Assembly (NCBI GenBank): GCA_028283505.1
Contig: JAPOFX010000001.1
Location: forward strand, 72,197-136,196
Reading direction: 5' to 3'
Source of the DNA: Candidatus Poseidoniales archaeon
Lineage (GTDB): Archaea > Thermoplasmatota > Poseidoniia > Poseidoniales > Thalassarchaeaceae
Length of the DNA stretch: 64,000 bases
Made by a program: the position numbers and the translations under genes
In this document: one piece after another, positions 8,594 to 17,571 of the stretch
Position numbering within the stretch: position 1 is the stretch's first letter
Layout of the letters: each line of letters starts with the position of its first letter
The notes under the pieces: generated by a model
The model's input: the letters and a program-made list of their open reading frames with translations, nothing else
Told to the model about the DNA's origin: nothing
Database searches by the model: none

Positions 8594-9610
8594 ATGGCCA
8601 AGAATGGCGTCCTCATGATGAACATAGGGACCCCAGATGAACCATCCGTCGACTCTGTAAGGGAGTACTTGAGAGAGTTCCTACTTGATCCAGACGTAAT
8701 TGACATACCAGCACCTCTAAGGCATCTAATTGTAAGGGGAATAATACTGAGAACAAGGCCAAGGAAGATAGCTCCTAACTATAGAAGTATTTGGATGGAG
8801 GAAGGATCACCTCTGAGAGTCTACACTCAGAGAATGGCATCATCACTGGAAGAGAAGATAGCGATCCCGTGTGAAGTGGGGATGAGGTATGGCAATCCGA
8901 GCATTGAACAAGCCCTCCGAAATCTCAGGAAGCGTGGTGTCGATAGGGTACTGTTGGCCCCACTGTTCCCCCACCATGCGCAAGCTACCACAGAGTCATC
9001 ACTCAAGCATGCATACAAACAATTGCAGAAAATGGAATGGTATCCTGAAACATCAGAATTAGGGCATTTTGAGAACAACCCATCATTCATCACTCCTTTA
9101 AAGAACTCAATCAGGCCACACATTGACGAGGAGACGCACCTTCTTTTTTCATATCACGGACTTCCTCTTTCGCATATCTACAGAGCAGATAAATCTGGTT
9201 CCCACTGTCAAAAGGTAGGGGAATGCTGCAGCATTCCTACCGAGGCTAACTCCTCATGCTATGCACACCACTGTACCATGACAACGTTGGCTGTCGTCGA
9301 AGCTCTTGGTTTGAGTGATAAAGACTGGTCTCAAAGCTATCAAAGTAGGATTGGCCCAGTAAAATGGCTCCGGCCATCAACAAAGGAGAAGGTGGACCAA
9401 CTTGCCCGCCAGGGAATCAAAAATTTGGTCATTGTCTCTCCCGCATTCCTAGCAGATGGTTTAGAAACTCTCGAGGAGTTGAATATGGAGATCAGGGAGC
9501 AGTTCATGGAAGCAGGAGGAGAAGAAATGCATCTGGTAAGATGTCTCAATGACAATCCAGATTGGATTGATGGATTGGCAGATCTTGTTAGATCAGCACT
9601 AAATGTTTGA
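8594..9610 (+). CDS. hemH: Ferrochelatase with internal cysteine cluster
   Basis: 338 residues from an ATG. It inserts Fe2+ into porphyrin in the last step of protoheme synthesis (or coproheme in the alternative route). Seen: MMNIGTPDEP at the N-terminus, 'YRSIWMEEGSPL', 'LAPLFPHHAQATT', the catalytic His188 in SYHGLP, and the acidic 'ETLEEL' (Glu291/Glu294) on the metal face. Five cysteines cluster at 205, 211, 212, 222 and 227, near the active-site lip. Internal cysteines here ligate a [2Fe-2S] cluster in the Myxococcus xanthus type of bacterial ferrochelatase, so an Fe-S enzyme is likely. It supplies heme for the CtaA/CtaB pathway and tryptophan dioxygenase encoded nearby. It converges on the DUF454 gene with a 6-bp gap. 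Confidence 0.93.
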   Translation: MAKNGVLMMNIGTPDEPSVDSVREYLREFLLDPDVIDIPAPLRHLIVRGIILRTRPRKIAPNYRSIWMEEGSPLRVYTQRMASSLEEKIAIPCEVGMRYGNPSIEQALRNLRKRGVDRVLLAPLFPHHAQATTESSLKHAYKQLQKMEWYPETSELGHFENNPSFITPLKNSIRPHIDEETHLLFSYHGLPLSHIYRADKSGSHCQKVGECCSIPTEANSSCYAHHCTMTTLAVVEALGLSDKDWSQSYQSRIGPVKWLRPSTKEKVDQLARQGIKNLVIVSPAFLADGLETLEELNMEIREQFMEAGGEEMHLVRCLNDNPDWIDGLADLVRSALNV

Positions 9611-9616
9611 ACCACT

Positions 9617-10030
9617 CTAAAGATTGGGAATCCTCAGGATAAATATCGTTCCAATAATCCCAAGAACAATAGTTGCATATCGAGAGATATCGGGTGCACT
9701 GTCCGGGATTCCAATCAAAACCGCGAAAGTAATGAAAATCCACATAGTGCCCAGAATCATGGGTTTACTTTTCTTTGGAATACCGTTTCCTTCTCTGTAA
9801 TTCTTAACATGTTGGCCAAACATTCTGTTGTTTATCACCCAGTCGTAGAAACGCTGACTAGATTTCGCGAAACATGCCGCTGCGAGAATCATCAAAGGAG
9901 TCGTTGGAAGGCCCGGAATTACGATTCCTACTGTTCCGATAGCAGCAAACAGGAACCCCAAAGCTAGCCACAAGAGCCGACTTATTCCCGATCTATTAAC
10001 ATCGACAACGTGTATGTCATCGATAGTCAT
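9617..10030 (-). CDS. DUF454 (YbaN-like) small membrane protein
   Basis: 137 residues from an ATG. Hydrophobic helices near residues 20-50 and 90-130 flank the family signature 'GIVIPGLPTTPLMILAAACF' followed by 'KSSQRFYDWVINNRMFG'. This is the DUF454/YbaN family of small inner-membrane proteins, widespread in proteobacteria; no biochemical function is established. In some bacteria ybaN lies near heme or oxidase genes, and here it converges with ferrochelatase, but that link is only suggestive. Probably acquired from bacteria. Confidence 0.85.
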   Translation of the reverse strand: MTIDDIHVVDVNRSGISRLLWLALGFLFAAIGTVGIVIPGLPTTPLMILAAACFAKSSQRFYDWVINNRMFGQHVKNYREGNGIPKKSKPMILGTMWIFITFAVLIGIPDSAPDISRYATIVLGIIGTIFILRIPNL

Positions 10031-10138
10031 AACTAATGCTGTTCAGGAACTCTAATGTATTTTTTCAAGTGTCATTTAGGAATTTTGGTCCGATCAACTA
10101 ACCATTCTGTTGATATGTTGAACCACATTACAAGAATC

Positions 10139-12511
10139 ATGAACACCAAGATGTACGGCGCCGCACTAACTCTTATCATGATGCTGAATGCAGGCTGTCT
10201 AGCCGCATTCGATGACGTAGTGGACGATGTGTTTGACGACACTGTCGAATACATACATGGTGAGTATCCAATGCTATTGCTCCCAGAGAGGACCAGAGGA
10301 GAGCCTGGTTTGCGGGGATATGAACAGTGCGAGGAGCTTCTAGAAGATCTTAGGAAGGCGGCATATGATGAGATGCTGGTTAATCTCGATCAGCAGGCAT
10401 ACTGGCATTGGTCTGCTGGACCAGTGGGGGCGTTTACGGATGATGCGGTTTTGTCTGAGGGCGCAGTTCCCGAAGTGACAGACTCCTCCACGGGTACATC
10501 AACGGACACTGGAGGCCAAAGCCGAGAGGGGGATTTCTCTGGAACAAACAACCAAGAGACAGGCGTCGATGAGGCGGATTTCCTGAAGACCGACGGTTAC
10601 AACATATACATGCTGAATGGTAATGAGCTAGTAATCATGGGAGTCCCGGAGTTTGGAGAGGTAACACTTGACTCCAATATCACACTTGAGGGTAATCCTC
10701 TACAGATGATGCTCGAGGGAGACAGACTCGTTGTAGCCTCGATGATTTACACGTGGAACCTTCCCACCAATCACCCTCTGCGTGACTTGCTTATTCATGA
10801 GGTACCATGGGGATATGACGCCCGTGTAAACAGCCTAGTGAAATATACAGTGGTGGATGTGTCTAACAAGACATCACCAAGTGTGGATAGAGAGTTGTAC
10901 TTGGAAGGCAACTATCATACTTCACGATTGGTAGATGGAACTGTTAGATCAGTCACTCACCTATGGTCAAATGTCAATGGAATCAGGAATTGGGTGGACC
11001 TCCCTGAGGGCTACTGGTCCGAGGAAGGAAAGGCAAAGATCGAGATTTGGAATCAGAGCGTCGCCGAGACTATTGAGCACAATAACGAAATAATCTCGTC
11101 CCTAACGCTGGAGGATTTCGCACCCCAGATGTATGAGAATGTCGAATCTGGGGTTTTCGTGTATCCTGCGAGCTCACAGGACTGTTCAGAGTACTCAGCG
11201 AGCGAATACAGCGCCGGAAGGGGCTTTACGACCATAATGACACTCGATCTTTTCGGAGATGATTTGGAAATGGAGGTAGATCACATAACATCATCTTGGG
11301 CACATGTATACTCCTCGCAGGATATGCTAATACTCGCTGAACCTGCAAATGACTGGTGGTGGTTTTGGAGGAATTCGGATTGGGATGATGCCACCAACAT
11401 CCACTCCTTCGATATAAGTGAGCCTGGATACACCCAATATATTGGTTCAGGCAGAGTCGATGGAACAGTCCAAGATCAATTTTCCATCTCCGAGTTCGAG
11501 GGATCAGTCAGGATAGCATCAACTTCTGATGCCTGGGCAAGATGGTGGTTAATGGACGAGGTCGATGAAAGCGGAGAGCCAATATGGAATGGCCCCACAA
11601 ATCAGGTATCAATACTACAACCCAACGAGGAAGGTGAACTTGAGCAAATAGGATTCATTGGTTCCATTGCTGAGGGGGAAACGATATGGAGCGCTAGATT
11701 TGTCGCCGATAGAGGATACTTGGTAACCTTTGAGAATGTGGATCCCCTATGGGTCATCGACCTTTCAGATCCCACTAACCCCGTTATTCTTGGAGAGCTT
11801 GAAGTACCAGGGGTCTCAACCTACATCCATCCGGTAAATGAAAATACATTACTCACGATTGGAATCGGACCAGGTGAGGATGGACTCGGTTTAGATTGGT
11901 CAACAACGCAGATATCACTCTTCGATATCAGTGATCCAACAAATCCCACACTTGCCGACTCACTCCCCATTTCCCCTGTCAATGTCGATGAGAATTGTGA
12001 GGATGTCGGGGGTTGCGGGTGGTCGTGGTCATGGTCCGAAGCTACTTATGAGCACAAGGCATTCACCTACTGGGCTCCCGACGATCTTCTCGCTGTTCCT
12101 CTTTCCACATACAGGTACTTCTATGATCAGAATGATGGATATGGGGGCTACGAGTATGTTTCAATGCTTAAACTGGTAAACGTGGATAAACACAATCTCA
12201 GCCTATCCGTGCATGGTGAGGTTGATCACTCTTCATTTTACAACAATGATGATTCGGGCACATACTGGTGGTATTCGTACTCCACAGACATTAGGCGTTC
12301 GATATTTATGGGCGATTTCTTGTACGCGTTTTCAGCTCTTGGAGTTACGATTCACAGCACGTCAGACCTGGATCCAATTAAGGAATTGCATATCCCAGGC
12401 CATGAATCACCTTGGCATCTCGAGGAGGAGATAGAGGAGGAGAATGAATCTTCATCTGAGGAGCAGACTCATCCATGTAACGAACCCGAAGAAGAGAATT
12501 GCGATGATTAG
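10139..12511 (+). CDS. Secreted lipoprotein with C-terminal beta-propeller domain
   Basis: 790 residues from the ATG at 10139. An upstream in-frame ATG at 10055 and another at 10115 exist, but 10139 puts a short MNTKMYGA n-region before the hydrophobic stretch and a lipobox NAGC, so the mature protein is lipid-anchored. The 'GVDEADFLKTDG' motif (about residues 164-175) followed by 'NIYMLNGNELVIM' is the hallmark of the archaeal beta-propeller domain family distantly related to WD40 (COG4880/PF09826). Repeated 'FDISDPTNP' and 'IDLSDPTNP' blades follow. The C-terminus is Glu-rich. Role unknown; extracellular binding is likely. It stands alone between divergent DUF454 and convergent pyrC. Confidence 0.82.
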   Translation: MNTKMYGAALTLIMMLNAGCLAAFDDVVDDVFDDTVEYIHGEYPMLLLPERTRGEPGLRGYEQCEELLEDLRKAAYDEMLVNLDQQAYWHWSAGPVGAFTDDAVLSEGAVPEVTDSSTGTSTDTGGQSREGDFSGTNNQETGVDEADFLKTDGYNIYMLNGNELVIMGVPEFGEVTLDSNITLEGNPLQMMLEGDRLVVASMIYTWNLPTNHPLRDLLIHEVPWGYDARVNSLVKYTVVDVSNKTSPSVDRELYLEGNYHTSRLVDGTVRSVTHLWSNVNGIRNWVDLPEGYWSEEGKAKIEIWNQSVAETIEHNNEIISSLTLEDFAPQMYENVESGVFVYPASSQDCSEYSASEYSAGRGFTTIMTLDLFGDDLEMEVDHITSSWAHVYSSQDMLILAEPANDWWWFWRNSDWDDATNIHSFDISEPGYTQYIGSGRVDGTVQDQFSISEFEGSVRIASTSDAWARWWLMDEVDESGEPIWNGPTNQVSILQPNEEGELEQIGFIGSIAEGETIWSARFVADRGYLVTFENVDPLWVIDLSDPTNPVILGELEVPGVSTYIHPVNENTLLTIGIGPGEDGLGLDWSTTQISLFDISDPTNPTLADSLPISPVNVDENCEDVGGCGWSWSWSEATYEHKAFTYWAPDDLLAVPLSTYRYFYDQNDGYGGYEYVSMLKLVNVDKHNLSLSVHGEVDHSSFYNNDDSGTYWWYSYSTDIRRSIFMGDFLYAFSALGVTIHSTSDLDPIKELHIPGHESPWHLEEEIEEENESSSEEQTHPCNEPEEENCDD

Positions 12512-12515
12512 GGCA

Positions 12516-13868
12516 TTATTCGAACCTTAGAGCTCTCCCCACTGATCCGGGTCGGGCAATTGGCACTCCGCGCAGATCTCCTCCCGCTTTCCTCTTGTGT
12601 ACAATCTTGCCCTCGACGATGGTGTAAATCGGCCAGCCGGTAATCTCCCTTCCTGCATAAGGCGTCCATCCTACCCTCGTCCATGTGTCTGAGTCAGAGA
12701 TTGTCCTCCTTGTATCAAGATCTACTAGAGTTAAATCTCCATCAAAGCCTTCGATAAGTGAGCCCTTGTTTTTTATTCCATAAACTCTAGCCGGACCTTC
12801 GCACATCCATTTGACCACATCAGAAACACTACACTGCTTATCCATCGCGTGGGTAAGCATCATGGGAAGTGAGGTCTCTACCCCAGGCATTCCCGCAGGA
12901 GCATTCGGATAACCTACTGATTTGGATTCTAATGTGTGTGGCGCGTGATCGGTAACTACACAGTCAATTGTACCATCCTTTAGCCTCCTCCAAAGAGAAT
13001 CCTTGTCACCAGTATATCTAATTGGAGGATTCATCAAGGCACGAACTCCAAGCTCTTCGACATCATTTTGATCGAAAGTAAGATGTTGGGTACAGACCTC
13101 TGTGGTAATGAGGTCGCCTTTGTTCAAAGACAACCAATCCGCTTCAGCTCCACTGGTCAGGTGGACTATATGTAGCCTATGATCATGATCTTTGGCCAGC
13201 GCAGAAGCTCTTTTCGTTGCAATTAGAGCACACTCCACATCCCTACATTCGGCATGGGCGGCAATATCTTCTCTATGTTTGAACTGTGGAATTCTGGACT
13301 GCAACCTATCTTCATCCTCTGCATGAGTGGCTATCACTCCCCCCGTGTTGGCAAAAATATCCTCAAGGTGCTTTTGTTCATGAACAAGCAAATCACCGGT
13401 GCTACTGCCCATGAAGACTTTGATACCACAAACGCCGTCCATCCCCTCAACACTACGCATCTCCTGAACATTGCTCGAAGTGGCCCCGATGAAAAAACCA
13501 TGATTCGTAACAGTTTTTCTTGCCGCTAATTGGATCTTGAATTCTAGCTCTGCTTTACTAGTCGCATTAGGAACAGTATTGGGCATATCTAGAAATGATG
13601 TGATTCCCCCAGCAGCGGCGGCCCTGCTCCCACTTTCAAGGTCCTCCTTCTCAGGATTTCCTGGATCTCGGAAGTGAACGTGTGGGTCGATAGCTCCAGG
13701 GAGTAAATAAAGTCCAGTAGCATCAATAAGAAGTTCTCCGGGATGATGATCTAACCCGCCGTTTGGAGCTATAGTTTGGATAATTCCAGATTTAACCCGG
13801 AGATCTCCTTCTTTAATACCATTTGGAAGAACCATTGCCGCATTCTGGATTAGAACGTCCCCGCCCAT
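12516..13868 (-). CDS. pyrC: Dihydroorotase (class I) of pyrimidine synthesis
   Basis: 450 residues from the ATG at 13868 (MGGDVLIQ); a GTG at 13901 would add 11 unlikely residues. It interconverts carbamoyl aspartate and dihydroorotate. The amidohydrolase metal site is complete: HVH (63-65), carbamylated Lys150 in GIKVFMGSSTG, His182 in THAEDE, His236 in HIVHLTSG and Asp307 in 'VTDHAPHT'. Length and motif order match class I dihydroorotases, close to allantoinase; 'DPHVHFRDPG' and 'MPNTVPN' favour dihydroorotase. It converges on the beta-propeller gene with only a 4-bp gap and is divergent from the initiator tRNA. No other pyr gene is adjacent. Confidence 0.92.
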   Translation of the reverse strand: MGGDVLIQNAAMVLPNGIKEGDLRVKSGIIQTIAPNGGLDHHPGELLIDATGLYLLPGAIDPHVHFRDPGNPEKEDLESGSRAAAAGGITSFLDMPNTVPNATSKAELEFKIQLAARKTVTNHGFFIGATSSNVQEMRSVEGMDGVCGIKVFMGSSTGDLLVHEQKHLEDIFANTGGVIATHAEDEDRLQSRIPQFKHREDIAAHAECRDVECALIATKRASALAKDHDHRLHIVHLTSGAEADWLSLNKGDLITTEVCTQHLTFDQNDVEELGVRALMNPPIRYTGDKDSLWRRLKDGTIDCVVTDHAPHTLESKSVGYPNAPAGMPGVETSLPMMLTHAMDKQCSVSDVVKWMCEGPARVYGIKNKGSLIEGFDGDLTLVDLDTRRTISDSDTWTRVGWTPYAGREITGWPIYTIVEGKIVHKRKAGGDLRGVPIARPGSVGRALRFE

Positions 13869-13942
13869 GGTGCCTCTGGTACTTGGCGTGTATTCTAGCA
13901 CATCACCATTGCCATAATATGAGGGCTAAGAATTGAGGTTGT

Positions 13943-13952
13943 GTTCATATAC
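13943..13952 (+). promoter_or_regulatory. TATA box of the initiator tRNA gene
   Basis: GTTCATATAC lies 21-30 bases before the tRNA 5' end at 13973, the normal archaeal TATA distance if transcription starts at the mature end. The identical 10-mer occurs before radA at 14144-14153. Confidence 0.6.
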
Positions 13953-13972
13953 GTCAAATGCGCCGCAAAGAC

Positions 13973-14050
13973 AACGGGTTGGAGTAGTCAGGTTATCTCG
14001 TCGGGCTCATAACCCGGAGATCGGTGGTTCAAATCCACCACCCGTTACCA
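13973..14050 (+). tRNA. Initiator tRNA-Met (CAT) with encoded CCA
   Basis: A full cloverleaf can be drawn. The acceptor stem AACGGGT pairs with ACCCGTT, the D arm is GAGTAGTCAGGTTATCTC, the anticodon stem TCGGG/CCCGG closes loop CTCATAA with anticodon CAT, and the T arm is GGTGG-TTCAAAT-CCACC. The A1:U72 pair and three consecutive G:C pairs next to the anticodon loop are archaeal/eukaryotic initiator features, separating it from elongator Met and Ile2 tRNAs. No intron is needed. The CCA end (14048-14050) is encoded. Confidence 0.93.
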
Positions 14051-14065
14051 ATAGTAAATCTAAAC

Positions 14066-14119
14066 TGAAAGTGAAAAAACGTGCTACTGAACAGAACTAT
14101 GTCAAAATATTCACTTTCA
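14066..14119. repeat. 10-bp inverted repeat between tRNA-iMet and radA
   Basis: TGAAAGTGAA (14066-14075) and TTCACTTTCA (14110-14119) are perfect inverted copies separated by 34 bases, in the short AT-rich gap before the radA promoter. They could be a paired operator or form a stem in the tRNA 3' trailer. Confidence 0.55.
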
Positions 14120-14143
14120 AAATACAGAAGGACCCCTTCATTT

Positions 14144-14153
14144 GTTCATATAC
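14144..14153 (+). promoter_or_regulatory. TATA box of radA
   Basis: GTTCATATAC, identical to the element before the initiator tRNA, lies 37 bases before the radA ATG at 14190. A start near 14175 would leave a leader of about 15 bases containing the GGTGAGG ribosome binding site at 14181-14187. Confidence 0.55.
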
Positions 14154-14189
14154 CTCCGTGAACCGGTAGGGCTCATACAAGGTGAGGAT

Positions 14190-15191
14190 ATGGACGAAAA
14201 GACAGCAAGTGAGAAACTCGATGAGGAAGAAGTGGTTATTGATGTGGACGAGCCCCAGGCTACGATAGAGGACCTACCAGGCGTGGGCCCAGCAACGGCT
14301 GAGAAGTTAAGGGATGCTGGGTTTGACGATCTACTTGCCATAGCTGTGATGAGCCCCTCTGAGTTAGGCGAGCAAGCCGAACTTGGAGAAGCAGTATCTG
14401 CGAAGATAATAGCTGGTGCGAAGAAATTAGCCAATATTGGAGGATTCATCAGTGGTGTAGCCCTCCTAGACAAGCGCAGTAAGGTCATGAAACTAACATC
14501 CTCGACAAGCGCACTGGATGAGCTACTCGGAGGCGGTTTCGAAACCCAATCAATAGTCGAAGTTTACGGAGAATTCGGGAGTGGAAAAACCCAGGTCGGG
14601 CATCAATTAGCCGTAAATTGTATACTTCCTGTTGAGCAAGGTGGGTATGGCGGCGAGGTTTTCTACATCGATACAGAAGACACGTTTAGGCCGGAAAGAA
14701 TCACCCAAATGGCTGAGGGGATGGGGTTGGACGCATCCGAGGTCTTAGAGAGAATTCACGTCGCTAGGGCTTACAACTCAGCTCACCAAATGTTGTTGGT
14801 CGATGAAATACAGAGGATGGGGAGAAGCATTGACGTTAGACTGATCATCGTCGACTCACTCACAAGCCATTTCAGGGCTGAATTCCTTGGACGAGGAATG
14901 CTCGCGGCCAGACAACAGAAGCTCAACAGACATCTCAAAGATCTGAAGAAGCTGGCTGATGTAAATAATGCACTTGTTTTGGTAACCAATCAAGTTCACT
15001 CCAAACCCGATGCAATGTGGGGGGACCCAACAAAGCCGATCGGTGGACACATCGTTGGGCACGCAAGCACATTCCGCCTGTACCTTAGGAAATCCAAGGG
15101 GGGCCGTAGAATTGCTCGCCTAGTGGATAGTCCTAACCTACCTGATGGGGAGGCGGTCTTCAACGTGACAAGCGAGGGTCTGCGGGATTGA
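14190..15191 (+). CDS. radA: DNA repair and recombination protein RadA
   Basis: 333 residues from the ATG at 14190, which has GGTGAGG just upstream; an earlier TTG in frame lies inside the TATA box and is rejected. It is the archaeal Rad51/RecA recombinase forming filaments on single-stranded DNA for strand exchange. Seen: an acidic N-terminal tail, a helix-hairpin-helix domain with [12 protein letters not shown] (about 29-40), the core motif [18 protein letters not shown], Walker A GEFGSGKT (127-134), Walker B LIIVDSL and the L2 region with [17 protein letters not shown]. Length is normal. It lies just after the initiator tRNA and converges with pepF. Confidence 0.95.
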   Translation: MDEKTASEKLDEEEVVIDVDEPQATIEDLPGVGPATAEKLRDAGFDDLLAIAVMSPSELGEQAELGEAVSAKIIAGAKKLANIGGFISGVALLDKRSKVMKLTSSTSALDELLGGGFETQSIVEVYGEFGSGKTQVGHQLAVNCILPVEQGGYGGEVFYIDTEDTFRPERITQMAEGMGLDASEVLERIHVARAYNSAHQMLLVDEIQRMGRSIDVRLIIVDSLTSHFRAEFLGRGMLAARQQKLNRHLKDLKKLADVNNALVLVTNQVHSKPDAMWGDPTKPIGGHIVGHASTFRLYLRKSKGGRRIARLVDSPNLPDGEAVFNVTSEGLRD

Positions 15192-15215
15192 TCACCCGCG
15201 GACCCCGTGTCCGAC

Positions 15216-16988
15216 TTAATTTAGTTCGGCCATAGCAATTTTGACTTCACTAATTAGTGAACCTACATGTTCCTCTCCGAATCCAAGCTCTATATTTGCA
15301 GCGGAGAATAGTTCTGGGAGGGTCTTTGTATTGCCTAGGGCCATCGCATTGGAATAGTCAGAAAGGGCCTTAGCCGAATCCTTCCTTTGCGTCCTCCATA
15401 ATTGCAGGGCACCCAATTGTGCTATTCCATATTCAACATAGTAGAACGGAACCCCAAACAGATGTCCCTGCTGCTGCCATGATGTATCCCTATGCCTCTG
15501 ATAGTCTCCCCATTCCATATTCGACCCGAACCTGTCCCTTATTGAGTTCCAAACGGTTTTCCTTTCATCCCTGGTGTGTCCTGGATTGGAATATATCCAA
15601 TGTTGGAAAGAGTCTATTGTCGCAATCCATGGTAACAGGAAGATAACACCTTCAAGATGTCCTAATCTTGCCCTATTCGCCTCCTCATCGCTATAGAATT
15701 CCCCCCACTCATTCTGAGTCATCAGTTCCATGGACATTGATGCTACTTCGGCGAATTCTATAGGATAACTTCTCTCTCCAATCAACTCAAGATGGCCACA
15801 GTATATTGAGTGGAATGCATGTCCTGCCTCATGAATCATCGTCTCTAGATCGCCTTGCAAGCCGGCCGCATTCATGAATATGAAAGGTACCCTGCTCTTC
15901 TGTAAGTAATACTGGTAACCTCCGGGCGCTTTCCCCTTTCTTGTGTCAAGATCAAGAGTATCCATCTCTACTAACATATCGAACTTTTCTCCTAAATCTG
16001 TAGACATTCTGTGAAATAATCTCGAAAGCTTGCTGACCATCTCATTCACATCTGCAAATGGCTTCAAGGGAGCCCTCCCCTCAAGGTCAGGTCCTACCCC
16101 AGTCTTCTCGTTCACATCCCATGGCCTTAAACTCCCAAGGTCGAGAGAATTTATTCTTCTAGAGTTAATCTCCCTCATCAGGGGAACGCAGACTGCTTCG
16201 ATCGCATCATGGAATTCAAGGCAGTCATTCTTGGTGTAATCAAACCTCTCCATTGCTCGGAACATATAATCGGTATATGTCTCAAACCCAGCGTTTATCG
16301 CTATCTCATTCCTTATCACAATAAGCTGATCGAATATCTCAGAGAGCCTCTCTTCATCCTCCAGCCTTCGATCCGCAACTGCCTTCCAAGCCCCCTCTCT
16401 GACCGACCTTTCATTTGACTCAAGAAAAACTCGCATTTCTGGAATTGTATATTCGTTCCCCTCATACTCCACGCTCATTGCACCATTTATCGTCTGAGCC
16501 TCGGTCACCAGTTTTGTCTGCTCCACGCTCAGTGGAATGTTCTCCTTCCTGAAAATCTCAACATCATTCTTCATTGACCTAATCATCAAATCATATCTTT
16601 CCGGCAAGTCCTTAATGGCTTCATGACCCACTATTCTTCGATTAAGTGAGTCCGAGAACTCGGAAAGCTTGGGCCGAACATTTTCCACGAAATCTAGGAA
16701 GGCACCCTTCTTCTCATCGTTCTCCGTGTCACAGGTCATACCAATGTACAGCAAGGCACCTTTTTCGGATATATGTTCGGACAACTCAGAGGCATCTCTG
16801 ATGATGCCCTCTAGACATTTTGAACAAGAAATCTTCCTATTCAGAAGCTCTTCAGTGTATGCTTCAACTTCTTTCCAGCTACTCGGGTCAAAGTCACCGT
16901 CGATGTATGAACCAGCATTCTTCCCAGCACTATTGCTTACCATATAACTTCCACTGGGCATGCTAATATTACTCTGACTATCAGACAT
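15216..16988 (-). CDS. pepF: Oligoendopeptidase F-type metallopeptidase (M3)
   Basis: 590 residues from an ATG. It is a cytosolic zinc peptidase that cuts short oligopeptides. The zinc site is HEAGH at 386-390 with the third ligand in 'EFAEVASMSMEL' (about 411-422), and the C-terminal 'YYVEYGIAQLGALQLW' is typical of the PepF branch. The large helical N-terminal half that encloses the active-site channel is present, and length matches the family. It starts directly after the cgi121 stop codon on the same strand, so the two are very probably co-transcribed, with the helicase gene upstream. Its role is to degrade imported peptides, consistent with a protein-eating heterotroph. Confidence 0.92.
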   Translation of the reverse strand: MSDSQSNISMPSGSYMVSNSAGKNAGSYIDGDFDPSSWKEVEAYTEELLNRKISCSKCLEGIIRDASELSEHISEKGALLYIGMTCDTENDEKKGAFLDFVENVRPKLSEFSDSLNRRIVGHEAIKDLPERYDLMIRSMKNDVEIFRKENIPLSVEQTKLVTEAQTINGAMSVEYEGNEYTIPEMRVFLESNERSVREGAWKAVADRRLEDEERLSEIFDQLIVIRNEIAINAGFETYTDYMFRAMERFDYTKNDCLEFHDAIEAVCVPLMREINSRRINSLDLGSLRPWDVNEKTGVGPDLEGRAPLKPFADVNEMVSKLSRLFHRMSTDLGEKFDMLVEMDTLDLDTRKGKAPGGYQYYLQKSRVPFIFMNAAGLQGDLETMIHEAGHAFHSIYCGHLELIGERSYPIEFAEVASMSMELMTQNEWGEFYSDEEANRARLGHLEGVIFLLPWIATIDSFQHWIYSNPGHTRDERKTVWNSIRDRFGSNMEWGDYQRHRDTSWQQQGHLFGVPFYYVEYGIAQLGALQLWRTQRKDSAKALSDYSNAMALGNTKTLPELFSAANIELGFGEEHVGSLISEVKIAMAELN

Positions 16989-17549
16989 TCAGAAATCACT
17001 CATTGATGCGTGCAGTACGAATGATTGCTCTAACATAACGTCTTCTATCGACTCTCCATCTTCAGTATATCCTATTTTCACGAGACCTTCTCTAGAAGGA
17101 AAAGGTCTCGTAGGCATCAATAAACCGCCCAAAAGCTCTATGATCTTCTCTGCTTCCTTTGAGTAAGTGTTGTATTCCTCGACCGGGAGATTTGTATCGC
17201 CAATTAATTCCCCCACATCTAACTCAGGAAGACGGAGTAGCCAAGCCTTACAGTCTCCACTTGAGACTCCAGATCTATCTATAGCAGTACTAATCTGTCT
17301 AGTCCCAGAGACAATCCTGAGAAATTCTGCCCCTAAATCCCTCGCGACCATACTACCCCGATCTTCGTTGACTCTCGCTTTGTGCCAAACTGACCATAGA
17401 TGAACCTCGCTGGCAATAACATCGAAAGAGACCATAACCCAGCGATCATCAGGCCTAACATTATTGATTTTTGAGATCAGTGCAGGCACATCTTCTATCG
17501 TCGATGAGAAACTGACTGCCCAAGCTGGGAACCAAGGAACAGTTCTCAT
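16989..17549 (-). CDS. cgi121: KEOPS complex subunit Cgi121
   Basis: 186 residues from the ATG at 17549 (a TTG codon directly precedes it). Cgi121 (TPRKB in eukaryotes) binds the Bud32 kinase and recruits the tRNA CCA tail within KEOPS, which makes N6-threonylcarbamoyladenosine at tRNA position 37. The family core is 'LWSVWHKARVNEDRGSM' followed by 'LGAEFLRIVSGTRQISTAID' (about residues 54-93), equivalent to the 'HA...EFLL..SGTRQI..AI' consensus. It sits 22 bp after the Hel308-type helicase gene and abuts pepF, forming a three-gene minus-strand set. The other KEOPS genes are not in this window. Confidence 0.85.
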   Translation of the reverse strand: MRTVPWFPAWAVSFSSTIEDVPALISKINNVRPDDRWVMVSFDVIASEVHLWSVWHKARVNEDRGSMVARDLGAEFLRIVSGTRQISTAIDRSGVSSGDCKAWLLRLPELDVGELIGDTNLPVEEYNTYSKEAEKIIELLGGLLMPTRPFPSREGLVKIGYTEDGESIEDVMLEQSFVLHASMSDF

Positions 17550-17571
17550 CAAATCATGGGATACCCGGAGT

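Noticed and set aside
13972-14050. Elongator tRNA-Met or Ile2 assignment for the CAT tRNA
   Set aside because: A1:U72 and three G:C pairs next to the anticodon loop mark an initiator.
14142-14189. Longer RadA start at TTG 14142
   Set aside because: It lies inside the TATA element and gives an unrelated N-terminus; the ATG at 14190 has a ribosome binding site.
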